The notes under the pieces were generated by a model. It had not been told where the DNA came from, made no database searches, and saw nothing but the letters and a program-made list of their open reading frames with translations. 64,000 bases of DNA from Sphingobium soli. Lineage in GTDB: Bacteria > Pseudomonadota > Alphaproteobacteria > Sphingomonadales > Sphingomonadaceae. Location of the stretch: contig NZ_JAJGNP010000012.1 of NCBI RefSeq assembly GCF_020782245.1, forward strand, positions 1 to 64,000, written 5' to 3'. This document shows positions 8,470 to 15,228 of this stretch, one piece after another (the stretch's first letter is position 1; each line of letters starts with the position of its first letter). The position numbers were made by a program, and so were the translations under genes.

Positions 8470-10011
8470 TCATGCGTCCTGTCTGGCGGCCGACGCCGCG
8501 CGTCTGCGGGCGACCTCCTCCACGGCGATGGCGGCCATCGCCTTCTTGTCGAGCTTACCGGTGGCGGTGACGGCCATTGCCTCCACCAGCACCAGATGCT
8601 CGGGCCATTTCTTGCGGGACAAGCCCTGCTGCGAAAGATGGTGAAGCAGCGCGGACAGGTCGATGCTCCCATCGTCCGTCCGCAGCCGGCAGACGGCGCA
8701 GGCCTGCTCGCCCAGCTTGCGCTCGGGCACGGCCACCACCGCCACCTCCGCGACGGCGGGGTGGCGCAGAAGGGCAGCCTCCACCTCGGCGGGGTCGATG
8801 TTAAAGCCGCCGCGAATGATCTGGTCCTTGATGCGGCCGACGACGCGGACAAAGCCCTCTTCGTCCCGAACGATCTCGTCGCCGGTCAGATAGAAGCCGT
8901 CGGGCGTCATCCGCTCCTGCCCTGCCCCCATGCCCTGCGCATAGCCTAGAAAGAGCGAGGGGCCGCGCACGCCTGCCTGTCCCCGACTGCCGCGCGGCAG
9001 TGGGCGCAGCTCTGCGTCGAACGCCTCCTCCTGCGTGCCAGGGAAGGGGATGCCATCGAAAATCTGACGGCGTTCTAACGGATGCACGGGACTGGTGGAC
9101 GCATGGCCCATGCATTCGGACATGCCGAACATGCGCAGCGCCCTGAGGCCGAGCAGCCGGTCAGCATCCTCGATAAGCTCCGGCGTCATCGCGCTGCCTC
9201 CCACCGCCATGGCGCGAAGCGGCAAGCGGCCTGTCCATTCGCCAAGCCGGGCAGCCTCGACCATCGTGAAGAGATGCGTCGGCACCGCGATCGCCCAGCC
9301 GCAACCATAGCGTTCGGCCCGACGCAGCGCCTCGACCGGCACCCAGGGATCGACCAGCACCAGCGGATGCCCCAGAGACAGCGCGAAATGCGCGGTGAAG
9401 GTAAAACCAGGCGCGCTGTCGAGCGGGACGATGCCCAGGATAGCGTCGTCCGGTTGCAGGCCCGCGATCGCCGCGCAGGCACGGGTCGCGTAATTCAGCG
9501 CTTCGGGGGCATGCATCACAGCCTTGGGCACACCGGTGCTGCCAGAGGTAAAGCCGATGAGCGCGGCATTGCGGTCGCGCGGATCGGTTGACCGTTTGCC
9601 GGATACGGCAGCGACATCAGGCAAGGCGCTGCTGGTGCCGCTCAGCTTGGCAGCATGGCCGAGCAAGGACTCGAGCGCGGCAAGATCGCCCGTGCCGAGC
9701 TTTGGCGATACGGGGCAGAAGATCGCCTGCAGTGACGATATGGCGAGCGCCGTGGCGATCGTTGCGGGGCTTTTATGTGCGGTGACGAGGACGCGGTCGC
9801 CCGGTCCGACCCCGGCCGCCTTCAGCAAGGCCGCGATCTCGACCGCCTGCCCTCGCAGCTCTGCCCGGCTCCACAGACGGTCGCCGCAATCCGCCAGGGC
9901 AAGCGCGTCCGGTTCGGCGTCGGCAAGGCGGGCGAATTGCGGCCACAGCCGCTCAGCGTTCCATTCGAACGCCGGATGGCTTTGCTCTTCAGGCAAGGGA
10001 TTGCCCTCCAT
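8470..10011 (-). CDS. AMP-dependent acyl-CoA synthetase
   Basis: An ANL-superfamily ligase (513 residues) that activates a carboxylic acid with ATP and CoA. It shows the P-loop GFTSGSTGVPKAV (153-165), the A5-like YLTGDEIVRDEEGFVRVVGR hinge region and the C-terminal ATGKLDKKAM with the adenylation lysine. It is somewhat short at the N-terminus compared with long-chain ligases. Its start overlaps the end of the SDR gene by 23 bp, and it is followed by the FadJ-like gene, so the operon both activates and oxidises an acid. The acid substrate cannot be read from the sequence. Confidence 0.9.
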   Translation of the reverse strand: MEGNPLPEEQSHPAFEWNAERLWPQFARLADAEPDALALADCGDRLWSRAELRGQAVEIAALLKAAGVGPGDRVLVTAHKSPATIATALAISSLQAIFCPVSPKLGTGDLAALESLLGHAAKLSGTSSALPDVAAVSGKRSTDPRDRNAALIGFTSGSTGVPKAVMHAPEALNYATRACAAIAGLQPDDAILGIVPLDSAPGFTFTAHFALSLGHPLVLVDPWVPVEALRRAERYGCGWAIAVPTHLFTMVEAARLGEWTGRLPLRAMAVGGSAMTPELIEDADRLLGLRALRMFGMSECMGHASTSPVHPLERRQIFDGIPFPGTQEEAFDAELRPLPRGSRGQAGVRGPSLFLGYAQGMGAGQERMTPDGFYLTGDEIVRDEEGFVRVVGRIKDQIIRGGFNIDPAEVEAALLRHPAVAEVAVVAVPERKLGEQACAVCRLRTDDGSIDLSALLHHLSQQGLSRKKWPEHLVLVEAMAVTATGKLDKKAMAAIAVEEVARRRAASAARQDA

Positions 10012-10783
10012 CGACCAAGAAGGTCTGCCCCGTTATGAAGCTACCTGCGTCCGACGCCAGCAGGGCCAGCGTGCCTGCCACTTCGTCCGGGCGGCCGAAG
10101 CGGCGCATCAATATGCCCGCCCGCGTCTTTTCCTGAATGGCGGGATCAAGCGTTTCGGTCATTCCCGTCTCGATCGAGCCGGGTGCGATGGCGTTGACGC
10201 GAATATTGTGTCCGGCCCATTGGGCGGCGAGGTCGCTGGTCAGGTGAACGATCGCCGCCTTGCTGGTGGTGTAGGGAACGACCTGGCCCGCGTCAGGCTG
10301 ATAGGACAGGAATGCGCCCACCGACGCGATGTTGACGATCGCGCCGCCGCCCGCCGCGATCATATGGCGCGCCGCATGGCGGCAAGCGAGGAAGGTGCCG
10401 GTCACATTGACGTCCATCACCTTCTGCCAGCCCTTGAGCGGGATATCCTGCGGCAGGCCCCACCAAGACGCGCCGGCATTGTTGATGAGGATATCGAGGC
10501 CGCCCAGCCGGTCGATCGTTCCCGCGACCGCCGCCTCCACCGATGCTTCGTCGGCGATGTTGCAGGAAAGGCCGACAGCCGGAACGCCGAACCGCTCGGC
10601 AATGCCGGCGGCCAGATCGGCACAGTCGGCCTCCGTGCGCGAAGCAAGCGCGACAGCGCAGCCCAGATCCGCCAGCGTCGCGGCCATTGCTTCGGCCAAC
10701 GCGCCGCGTCCACCGGTTATGAGCGCCCGCTTGCCGTCGAGGCGAAATTGCGCGGAGGTGAACCCGGGGTTCCAGTCAGCCAT
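9989..10783 (-). CDS. Short-chain dehydrogenase/reductase
   Basis: A classical SDR of 264 residues: nucleotide motif ALITGGRGALAEA, structural NNAG, catalytic Ser (NIASVGA) and YTTSK, and PGSIETGM after the active site. The ATG at 10783 overlaps the stop of the EthD gene by 8 bp (ATGGCTGA); a TTG start 5 codons earlier is possible but less likely. The glycine motif has an unusual GGRGALAEA instead of GxxxGIG, so the cofactor loop differs from the textbook form. It probably oxidises a hydroxyacyl intermediate or an alcohol in this pathway. Confidence 0.88.
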   Translation of the reverse strand: MADWNPGFTSAQFRLDGKRALITGGRGALAEAMAATLADLGCAVALASRTEADCADLAAGIAERFGVPAVGLSCNIADEASVEAAVAGTIDRLGGLDILINNAGASWWGLPQDIPLKGWQKVMDVNVTGTFLACRHAARHMIAAGGGAIVNIASVGAFLSYQPDAGQVVPYTTSKAAIVHLTSDLAAQWAGHNIRVNAIAPGSIETGMTETLDPAIQEKTRAGILMRRFGRPDEVAGTLALLASDAGSFITGQTFLVDGGQSLA

Positions 10784-11114
10784 GATCGTCTTCGCCAAGC
10801 AGATTTACCTCATCGGTGATGAGGATGATGCGCTGACCGCCCATGCCCTTCGTCTGGGCTGTCGCCGCCTTCCATTCCGGAGAAGCAAAGGCGGCGTCGA
10901 GCGCGCCGTGATCGGCGAAAGTCAGCACGGCGTGACCGTCCCAGGCCGGCGCTTCCGGATTGTCATAATCCTTCGTCACCGCGCCGTGGCGATAGGCCAG
11001 AAGCCCGGGCAGTATCTTGGCAGCGTCGGCATGGGGGCCGCGCCACCAGGCAGTGAACTGCTCGTGCGTCCAGTCCTGCGGCCGGCTGGCCAGGACGACC
11101 ATGCTCACCGCCAT
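10776..11114 (-). CDS. EthD-family protein
   Basis: A 112-residue alpha/beta ferredoxin-like protein. The segment MVVLASRPQDWTHEQFTAWW with GPHADAAKILPGLLAY matches the EthD domain (hydrophobic strand, conserved W and H, then P-G-L and Y). EthD-like proteins are small, often dimeric and occur in catabolic clusters; some act as dehydratases or isomerases, but most have no assigned role. It begins 3 bases after the crotonase stop and overlaps the SDR, so it is co-translated with pathway enzymes. Confidence 0.8.
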   Translation of the reverse strand: MAVSMVVLASRPQDWTHEQFTAWWRGPHADAAKILPGLLAYRHGAVTKDYDNPEAPAWDGHAVLTFADHGALDAAFASPEWKAATAQTKGMGGQRIILITDEVNLLGEDDHG

Positions 11115-11117
11115 GGC

Positions 11118-11915
11118 TTACTTGCCCGTCCAGACCGGCTGGCGCTTTTCGAGAAACGCCGCGACACCTTCCTTCGCATCGGCGGAGTGATGCACCACGT
11201 TGCAGGTCATCGTTTCCAGCGTGATGAGTGAGTTGGTATCGGCGTCCATACCGCGGTTGACCGCCATCTTGGTCATCCACATGCAGAAGGGGCTCTTGTC
11301 GATCAGCGGTGCGCAGAAATCCTCGATCAGCTGATCCAGCTGGTCGCTGGGCGCCGAGGCGTTGCACAGGCCCCATTCGACGCATTCCTTGCCGGACAGG
11401 AGCTTGCCGGTCAGCATCAGTTCCTTCGACTTGCGCATGCCGATATAGCGCGGCAGGCGATAGATCGGGCCGGCGCCGCCGAACAGGGCGCGGCGGATGT
11501 GAAAGTCGCCGATCTTGGCATCGTCGGCGGCAATGCCGAAGTCGCAAGAGATAAAAAGCTCGAATCCGCCGGCGACAGCGTAACCCTCGACGCAAGCAAT
11601 GGTCGGCTTTTTCATGTTGTAGATCTTGTCATAGGTGCGCGCCGAGTCGATCGCCAGTTGAAGCGAGGTGCTGGTTTCGTGCAGCACGGGTCCTACGAGC
11701 TGCCCAAGATCCGCACCGGCGCAGAAGGTGTGGCCGCGCCCACGGAACACGACCGCCAGCACCGAATCGTCATCCGCCGCCTTGTCCACCGCCGCCTCAA
11801 GATCGCGCAGCAGCTGAGGACTCACACAGTTCTTCACATGGGGGCGGTTAAGCCAGATGGTGCAGATGCCGTTGTCAGCCACTTCATATTGGATGACATC
11901 CTTTTCCGGTTCCAT
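11118..11915 (-). CDS. Crotonase-family protein (enoyl-CoA hydratase/isomerase-like)
   Basis: A 265-residue single-domain crotonase. The oxyanion-hole segments HTFCAGADLGQL and EGYAVAGGFELFISCD are intact. At the position where hydratases have PEVxLGLxPGAG, this protein reads GDFHIRRALFGGAG, so the second catalytic glutamate is absent. It may therefore be an isomerase, hydrolase or C-C lyase rather than a hydratase. AAGGAGAGAG precedes the ATG at good spacing. It is second in the leftward operon behind the CMD-like gene. Confidence 0.88.
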   Translation of the reverse strand: MEPEKDVIQYEVADNGICTIWLNRPHVKNCVSPQLLRDLEAAVDKAADDDSVLAVVFRGRGHTFCAGADLGQLVGPVLHETSTSLQLAIDSARTYDKIYNMKKPTIACVEGYAVAGGFELFISCDFGIAADDAKIGDFHIRRALFGGAGPIYRLPRYIGMRKSKELMLTGKLLSGKECVEWGLCNASAPSDQLDQLIEDFCAPLIDKSPFCMWMTKMAVNRGMDADTNSLITLETMTCNVVHHSADAKEGVAAFLEKRQPVWTGK

Positions 11916-11954
11916 AAATCTCTCTCCTTGGCAAAGATGTGAAAACTAAGTGGT

Positions 11955-12662
11955 TCAGCGGGCAATGCCGCCTTCTTCGGGTGGCGCCAGCATCCCGCCG
12001 ACCGCCATCCAGGCTGCAATCCCCGCAGCGGGGATCGCGCACAGCACGGCCTCCGCAATTTCCTCGTCCGTAGCACCGGCATTGCGCGCGCCGCGCACAT
12101 GGGTCGCTGCCATCGGGCTGTATCCTGCCGCCAGTATGGCGAGCAGAAGCAACTCGCCATATTTGGGCGACAGCGGATTGGCGTCGATGCTGCCGCGCCG
12201 CATCAGATAATAGGCATCCGCCGCTGCCGGCAGGAGGCGCATCAACTGGGCGAGCGGCGCAGGTATGCTGCCCGCCCAATAGGCCCGGAAATTGGCCTCT
12301 GCCTCGCCCGCAGCTGCGTTTGGCAGCGCCTGTGGCGGCGGTGCGGCAGGATCGTCAAAGCTTTCATGGATGATCAACGCGAAATCGATGGCGGCGGCCT
12401 CGCCGCGCAGGCTCGCCAAAACAATCAGGCCTGCCGTTGCCTCCTTGGGCGTCAAGCCAAGAACGACGCCACGCCGAAATTCTCGCCGCGCAAGGGCGAG
12501 ATGCCGGCGATCGATTGCTGCCGCCGCAGCGAATAGCGCCTTAAACTTGGCCGGAAGCGCGCCGTCTGAATCGATCACGGAACGAAATTTCTCATACCCC
12601 GCAAGCGTGTAGGGCGCATGGCCCTGCAACAGGGCGACTTCCATGAGCGGGTTATTGGTCAT
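11955..12662 (-). CDS. Two-domain carboxymuconolactone decarboxylase/AhpD-like protein
   Basis: A 235-residue all-helical protein with two CMD-like repeats: RRHLALARREFRRGVVLGLTP in the first half and YGELLLLAILAAGYS followed by ATHVRGARNAGATDEEI in the second. The AhpD CxxC peroxidase cysteines are missing; the second repeat keeps only the histidine (ATHVRGA). The ATG at 12662 is preceded by CAGGAGAG; a GTG six codons upstream is rejected because it would include that ribosome site. It is the first gene of the leftward operon and has a close relative at 29146-29835, also behind the same operator type. Function unknown; a lactone, decarboxylase or isomerase step is possible. Confidence 0.8.
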   Translation of the reverse strand: MTNNPLMEVALLQGHAPYTLAGYEKFRSVIDSDGALPAKFKALFAAAAAIDRRHLALARREFRRGVVLGLTPKEATAGLIVLASLRGEAAAIDFALIIHESFDDPAAPPPQALPNAAAGEAEANFRAYWAGSIPAPLAQLMRLLPAAADAYYLMRRGSIDANPLSPKYGELLLLAILAAGYSPMAATHVRGARNAGATDEEIAEAVLCAIPAAGIAAWMAVGGMLAPPEEGGIAR

Positions 12663-12689
12663 TGCATGCTCTCCTGCCACTGAGATGCT

Positions 12690-12703
12690 CGACCGACTGG
12701 TCG
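12690..12703. promoter_or_regulatory. TetR-type operator 1 (CGACCG-AC-TGGTCG)
   Basis: An inverted repeat with one mismatch to the regulon consensus CGACCG-N2-CGGTCG. It lies 28 bases before the CMD-like start, inside a minus-strand promoter candidate (TTGACG at 12711-12706, then GCATCT at 12688-12683), where binding would block RNA polymerase for the leftward operon. Confidence 0.75.
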
Positions 12704-12735
12704 GACGTCAACTAAAAATTTTTTGCCTGACCAGT

Positions 12736-12764
12736 TTGACAGCCGACCGGTCGGTTGAATAATA
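12736..12764 (+). promoter_or_regulatory. Promoter with TetR-type operator 2 in its spacer
   Basis: TTGACA at 12736-12741 and ATAATA at 12759-12764, 17 bases apart, form a good sigma70-type promoter pointing to the acyl-CoA dehydrogenase gene. The spacer holds CGACCG-GT-CGGTTG (12744-12757), whose core CCGACCGGTCGG is a perfect 12-bp palindrome. This is a classical repression layout. Confidence 0.78.
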
Positions 12765-12770
12765 ATCACT

Positions 12771-12784
12771 CGACCGATCGGTCG
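12771..12784. promoter_or_regulatory. TetR-type operator 3 (CGACCG-AT-CGGTCG)
   Basis: A perfect 14-bp inverted repeat just downstream of the rightward promoter, 61 bases before the GTG start of the acyl-CoA dehydrogenase. It is the best match to the consensus in the window. Its centre is 27 bp from operator 2, which would allow two dimers on neighbouring turns. Confidence 0.78.
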
Positions 12785-12844
12785 GGTGAGTCCTAGAACA
12801 TAACTGGGCCGGCTCGAATCCGGTGGCATAAATGGAGCGGATGC

Positions 12845-14083
12845 GTGGATTTTGAACAGTCGGCCAAGTCCAGGGATTGGATGGAGCGTGTGCGGGCGTT
12901 CATGGAGGAGCACATCGCTCCGGCGGTCCCCCTTTATCACTCGCAGTCCGCCGCGATTGATCGCTGGACCGAAATTCCCCCCATCTTTGACGAACTCAAG
13001 GACAAGGCGCAGGCGGCCGGGCTGTGGAACATCTTCATGCCGCCATCTGAGCATGACGACGAATTTTTCACCAGCGTTGGCCTTACCAACGTCGAATATG
13101 CGCCGATCGCCGAACTAATGGGCCGGATTTCCTTCGCTAGCGAGGTGTTCAACTGCATGGCGCCCGACACCGGCAATTTCGAGGTGCTCCACCGCTATGG
13201 CACGGCCGAGCAGAAGCAGCGCTTCATGGTGCCGCTGCGTGACGGGATGACCCGGTCTGCCTTCCTGATGACTGAGCCGGCCGTCGCGTCCTCCGACGCG
13301 CGCAACATCCAGACCGAGATTCGCCGTGACGGCAGCAACTATGTCATCAACGGCCGGAAATGGTGGTCGTCGGGTGCCGGCCATCCGCGCTGTGATTTCT
13401 TCATCGTCATGGGCAAGACCGATCCGGACGCCGCGCCCTATCGGCAGCAGTCGATGATTCTGGTGCCGCGCGACGCGCCGGGCGTGACGCTTGTGCGGCA
13501 CCTTCCCGTCTTTGGCTACGATCATGCCCCCCATGGCCATTTCGAGGTGGCACTGGACAACGTGCGGGTGCCAGCCGAAAACATGCTGCTCGGTGAGGGC
13601 CGCGGTTTCGAAATCGCACAGGGGCGGCTGGGTCCGGGACGCATCCATCACACAATGCGCAACATCGCGACGATGGAAGTCGCGCTGGAAAAGATGTGCC
13701 GCCGCCTGCTCTCGCGGCGGGCATTTGGCAACGCCATCGCCGAACATTCGGTTTGGGAAGAACGGATCGCCCGCGCCCGCTGCGAGATCGAAATGGCGCG
13801 CCTGCTGTGCCTGAAGGCCGCGCACAGGATGGACATTGTCGGCAACAAGGCCGCGCGCGCCGAAATCGCGATGATCAAGATCGCCGCGCCCAAGATGGCG
13901 CAACAGATCGTCGATGACGCCATCCAGGCGCATGGCGGAGGTGGGGTGAGCGACGACTTTGGCCTAGCCGAGCTTTGGGCGAACACCCGCATCGTGCGGC
14001 TGACCGATGGCCCGGACGAGGTGCATGAACGCCAGCTTGCCCGTATGGAGCTCGCAAAATATGCCGAAAGGGCCGCATCGTGA
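12845..14083 (+). CDS. Acyl-CoA dehydrogenase, ACAD10/11 type
   Basis: An FAD-dependent dehydrogenase of 412 residues. It has the FAD/substrate segment [15 protein letters not shown], the middle-domain [12 protein letters not shown], the arginine of RRAFG and the terminal [12 protein letters not shown]. Where medium-chain ACADs carry the catalytic Glu in YEGT, it reads [11 protein letters not shown], the signature of ACAD10/ACAD11 and their bacterial relatives, placing Asp388 at that position. The GTG start follows GGAGCGG. The next gene, an APH-type kinase, overlaps its stop by 4 nt. In the known LvaA/LvaC and ACAD10/11 systems the kinase phosphorylates a 4-hydroxyacyl-CoA and the dehydrogenase-like partner removes the phosphate; the same division of work is inferred here. 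Confidence 0.92.
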   Translation: MDFEQSAKSRDWMERVRAFMEEHIAPAVPLYHSQSAAIDRWTEIPPIFDELKDKAQAAGLWNIFMPPSEHDDEFFTSVGLTNVEYAPIAELMGRISFASEVFNCMAPDTGNFEVLHRYGTAEQKQRFMVPLRDGMTRSAFLMTEPAVASSDARNIQTEIRRDGSNYVINGRKWWSSGAGHPRCDFFIVMGKTDPDAAPYRQQSMILVPRDAPGVTLVRHLPVFGYDHAPHGHFEVALDNVRVPAENMLLGEGRGFEIAQGRLGPGRIHHTMRNIATMEVALEKMCRRLLSRRAFGNAIAEHSVWEERIARARCEIEMARLLCLKAAHRMDIVGNKAARAEIAMIKIAAPKMAQQIVDDAIQAHGGGGVSDDFGLAELWANTRIVRLTDGPDEVHERQLARMELAKYAERAAS

Positions 14084-15162
14084 GCACCGCGCAGCCTGCC
14101 GCCACGATCGGCTCGATAATCGATGTCGCCATTAACAGCGCGTTCGATGAGACGCGCCTTGCCGCTTATCTGACAGGTCGGATCGTCGATTTTTCCGGAC
14201 CCATGCGCGTCCAGCAGTTCGAGGGCGGCCAATCCAACCCGACTTTCCTTCTGTCGACGCCGGACCATCGCTACGTCCTGCGACGCAAGCCTGCGGGCGT
14301 TTTGCTGAAATCCGCCCATGCGGTGGATCGCGAATATCGCATCACCATGGCCCTGCACGAAGCAGGGCTGCCTGTTGCTGAGCCGCTACTGCTCTGCGAG
14401 GATGAGGATGTCATCGGCAGCATCTTCTACGTGATGCGCTACGTCCCGGGACGCAGCTTCTGGGACCCGCGCATGCCAAGCCTCGACCGTGCGGAGCGGG
14501 CCGCGATCTATGATTCCGCCAATGAAACTCTCGCCCGCCTGCATCTGGTCGACTTTGCGTCGCTCGGGCTCGGCGACTATGGCAAGCCGGGCAATTATTT
14601 CGCGCGGCAAATCTCACGCTGGTCGCGGCAATATGATGCCTCGCGCACCCGGAATATTCCGGAAATGGACCGGCTGATAGACTGGCTGCCCAGCGCGATT
14701 CCAGTCACAGAAGAACGCACCACGATCATCCATGGTGACTATTCCTTCCACAACTTGCTGGTCCATCCGACCGAACCGCGCGTCTCCGCTGTCATAGACT
14801 GGGAACTGTCGACTTTGGGCGATCCGCTCGGCGACCTCACCTATCATATGATGGAATGGTTCCGGCCAGAGGGCGTTGATGTGCGCGGTACCCTGCGCGG
14901 GGCTGATCTAGCCACGCTCGGCATTCCAACTGCGGAGGACTATTCCCGGCGCTACTGCGAGCGGACCGGCCTTCGCGGCGATCCAACGCACCCCTTCTAC
15001 CGCGCCTTCAACCTGTTCCGGGTGGCCGCGATTTTGCAAGGCATCGCCGGCCGGGCGCGCGACGGCGTGCAGACCGCAAGCAATGCCGGCGACATCGTCA
15101 CACGGATCGAACCACTGGCCAAGGCCGCCTGGCAGGCAGCGCAGGAGGCCGGCGCAGTCTGA
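14080..15162 (+). CDS. APH-family phosphotransferase (LvaA/ACAD10-kinase-like)
   Basis: A 360-residue aminoglycoside-phosphotransferase-fold kinase that probably phosphorylates a hydroxyacyl-CoA, not an antibiotic. It carries GGQSN (49-53) as the nucleotide loop, VLRRK with Lys70, the Brenner motif HGDYSFHN (218-225) with catalytic Asp220, and the metal ligand Asp240 in [10 protein letters not shown]. The GTG start overlaps the ACAD stop as GTGA, so the two proteins are translationally coupled, a split version of the fused mammalian ACAD10/ACAD11. A paralogue is encoded at 34217-35287. Confidence 0.9.
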   Translation: MSTAQPAATIGSIIDVAINSAFDETRLAAYLTGRIVDFSGPMRVQQFEGGQSNPTFLLSTPDHRYVLRRKPAGVLLKSAHAVDREYRITMALHEAGLPVAEPLLLCEDEDVIGSIFYVMRYVPGRSFWDPRMPSLDRAERAAIYDSANETLARLHLVDFASLGLGDYGKPGNYFARQISRWSRQYDASRTRNIPEMDRLIDWLPSAIPVTEERTTIIHGDYSFHNLLVHPTEPRVSAVIDWELSTLGDPLGDLTYHMMEWFRPEGVDVRGTLRGADLATLGIPTAEDYSRRYCERTGLRGDPTHPFYRAFNLFRVAAILQGIAGRARDGVQTASNAGDIVTRIEPLAKAAWQAAQEAGAV

Positions 15163-15228
15163 TCTTCTGACAGGATGAAACGAGAATTCAGGGCGAAAGA
15201 CAAAATGGCCCTAATCGGAGGGAGAGAG

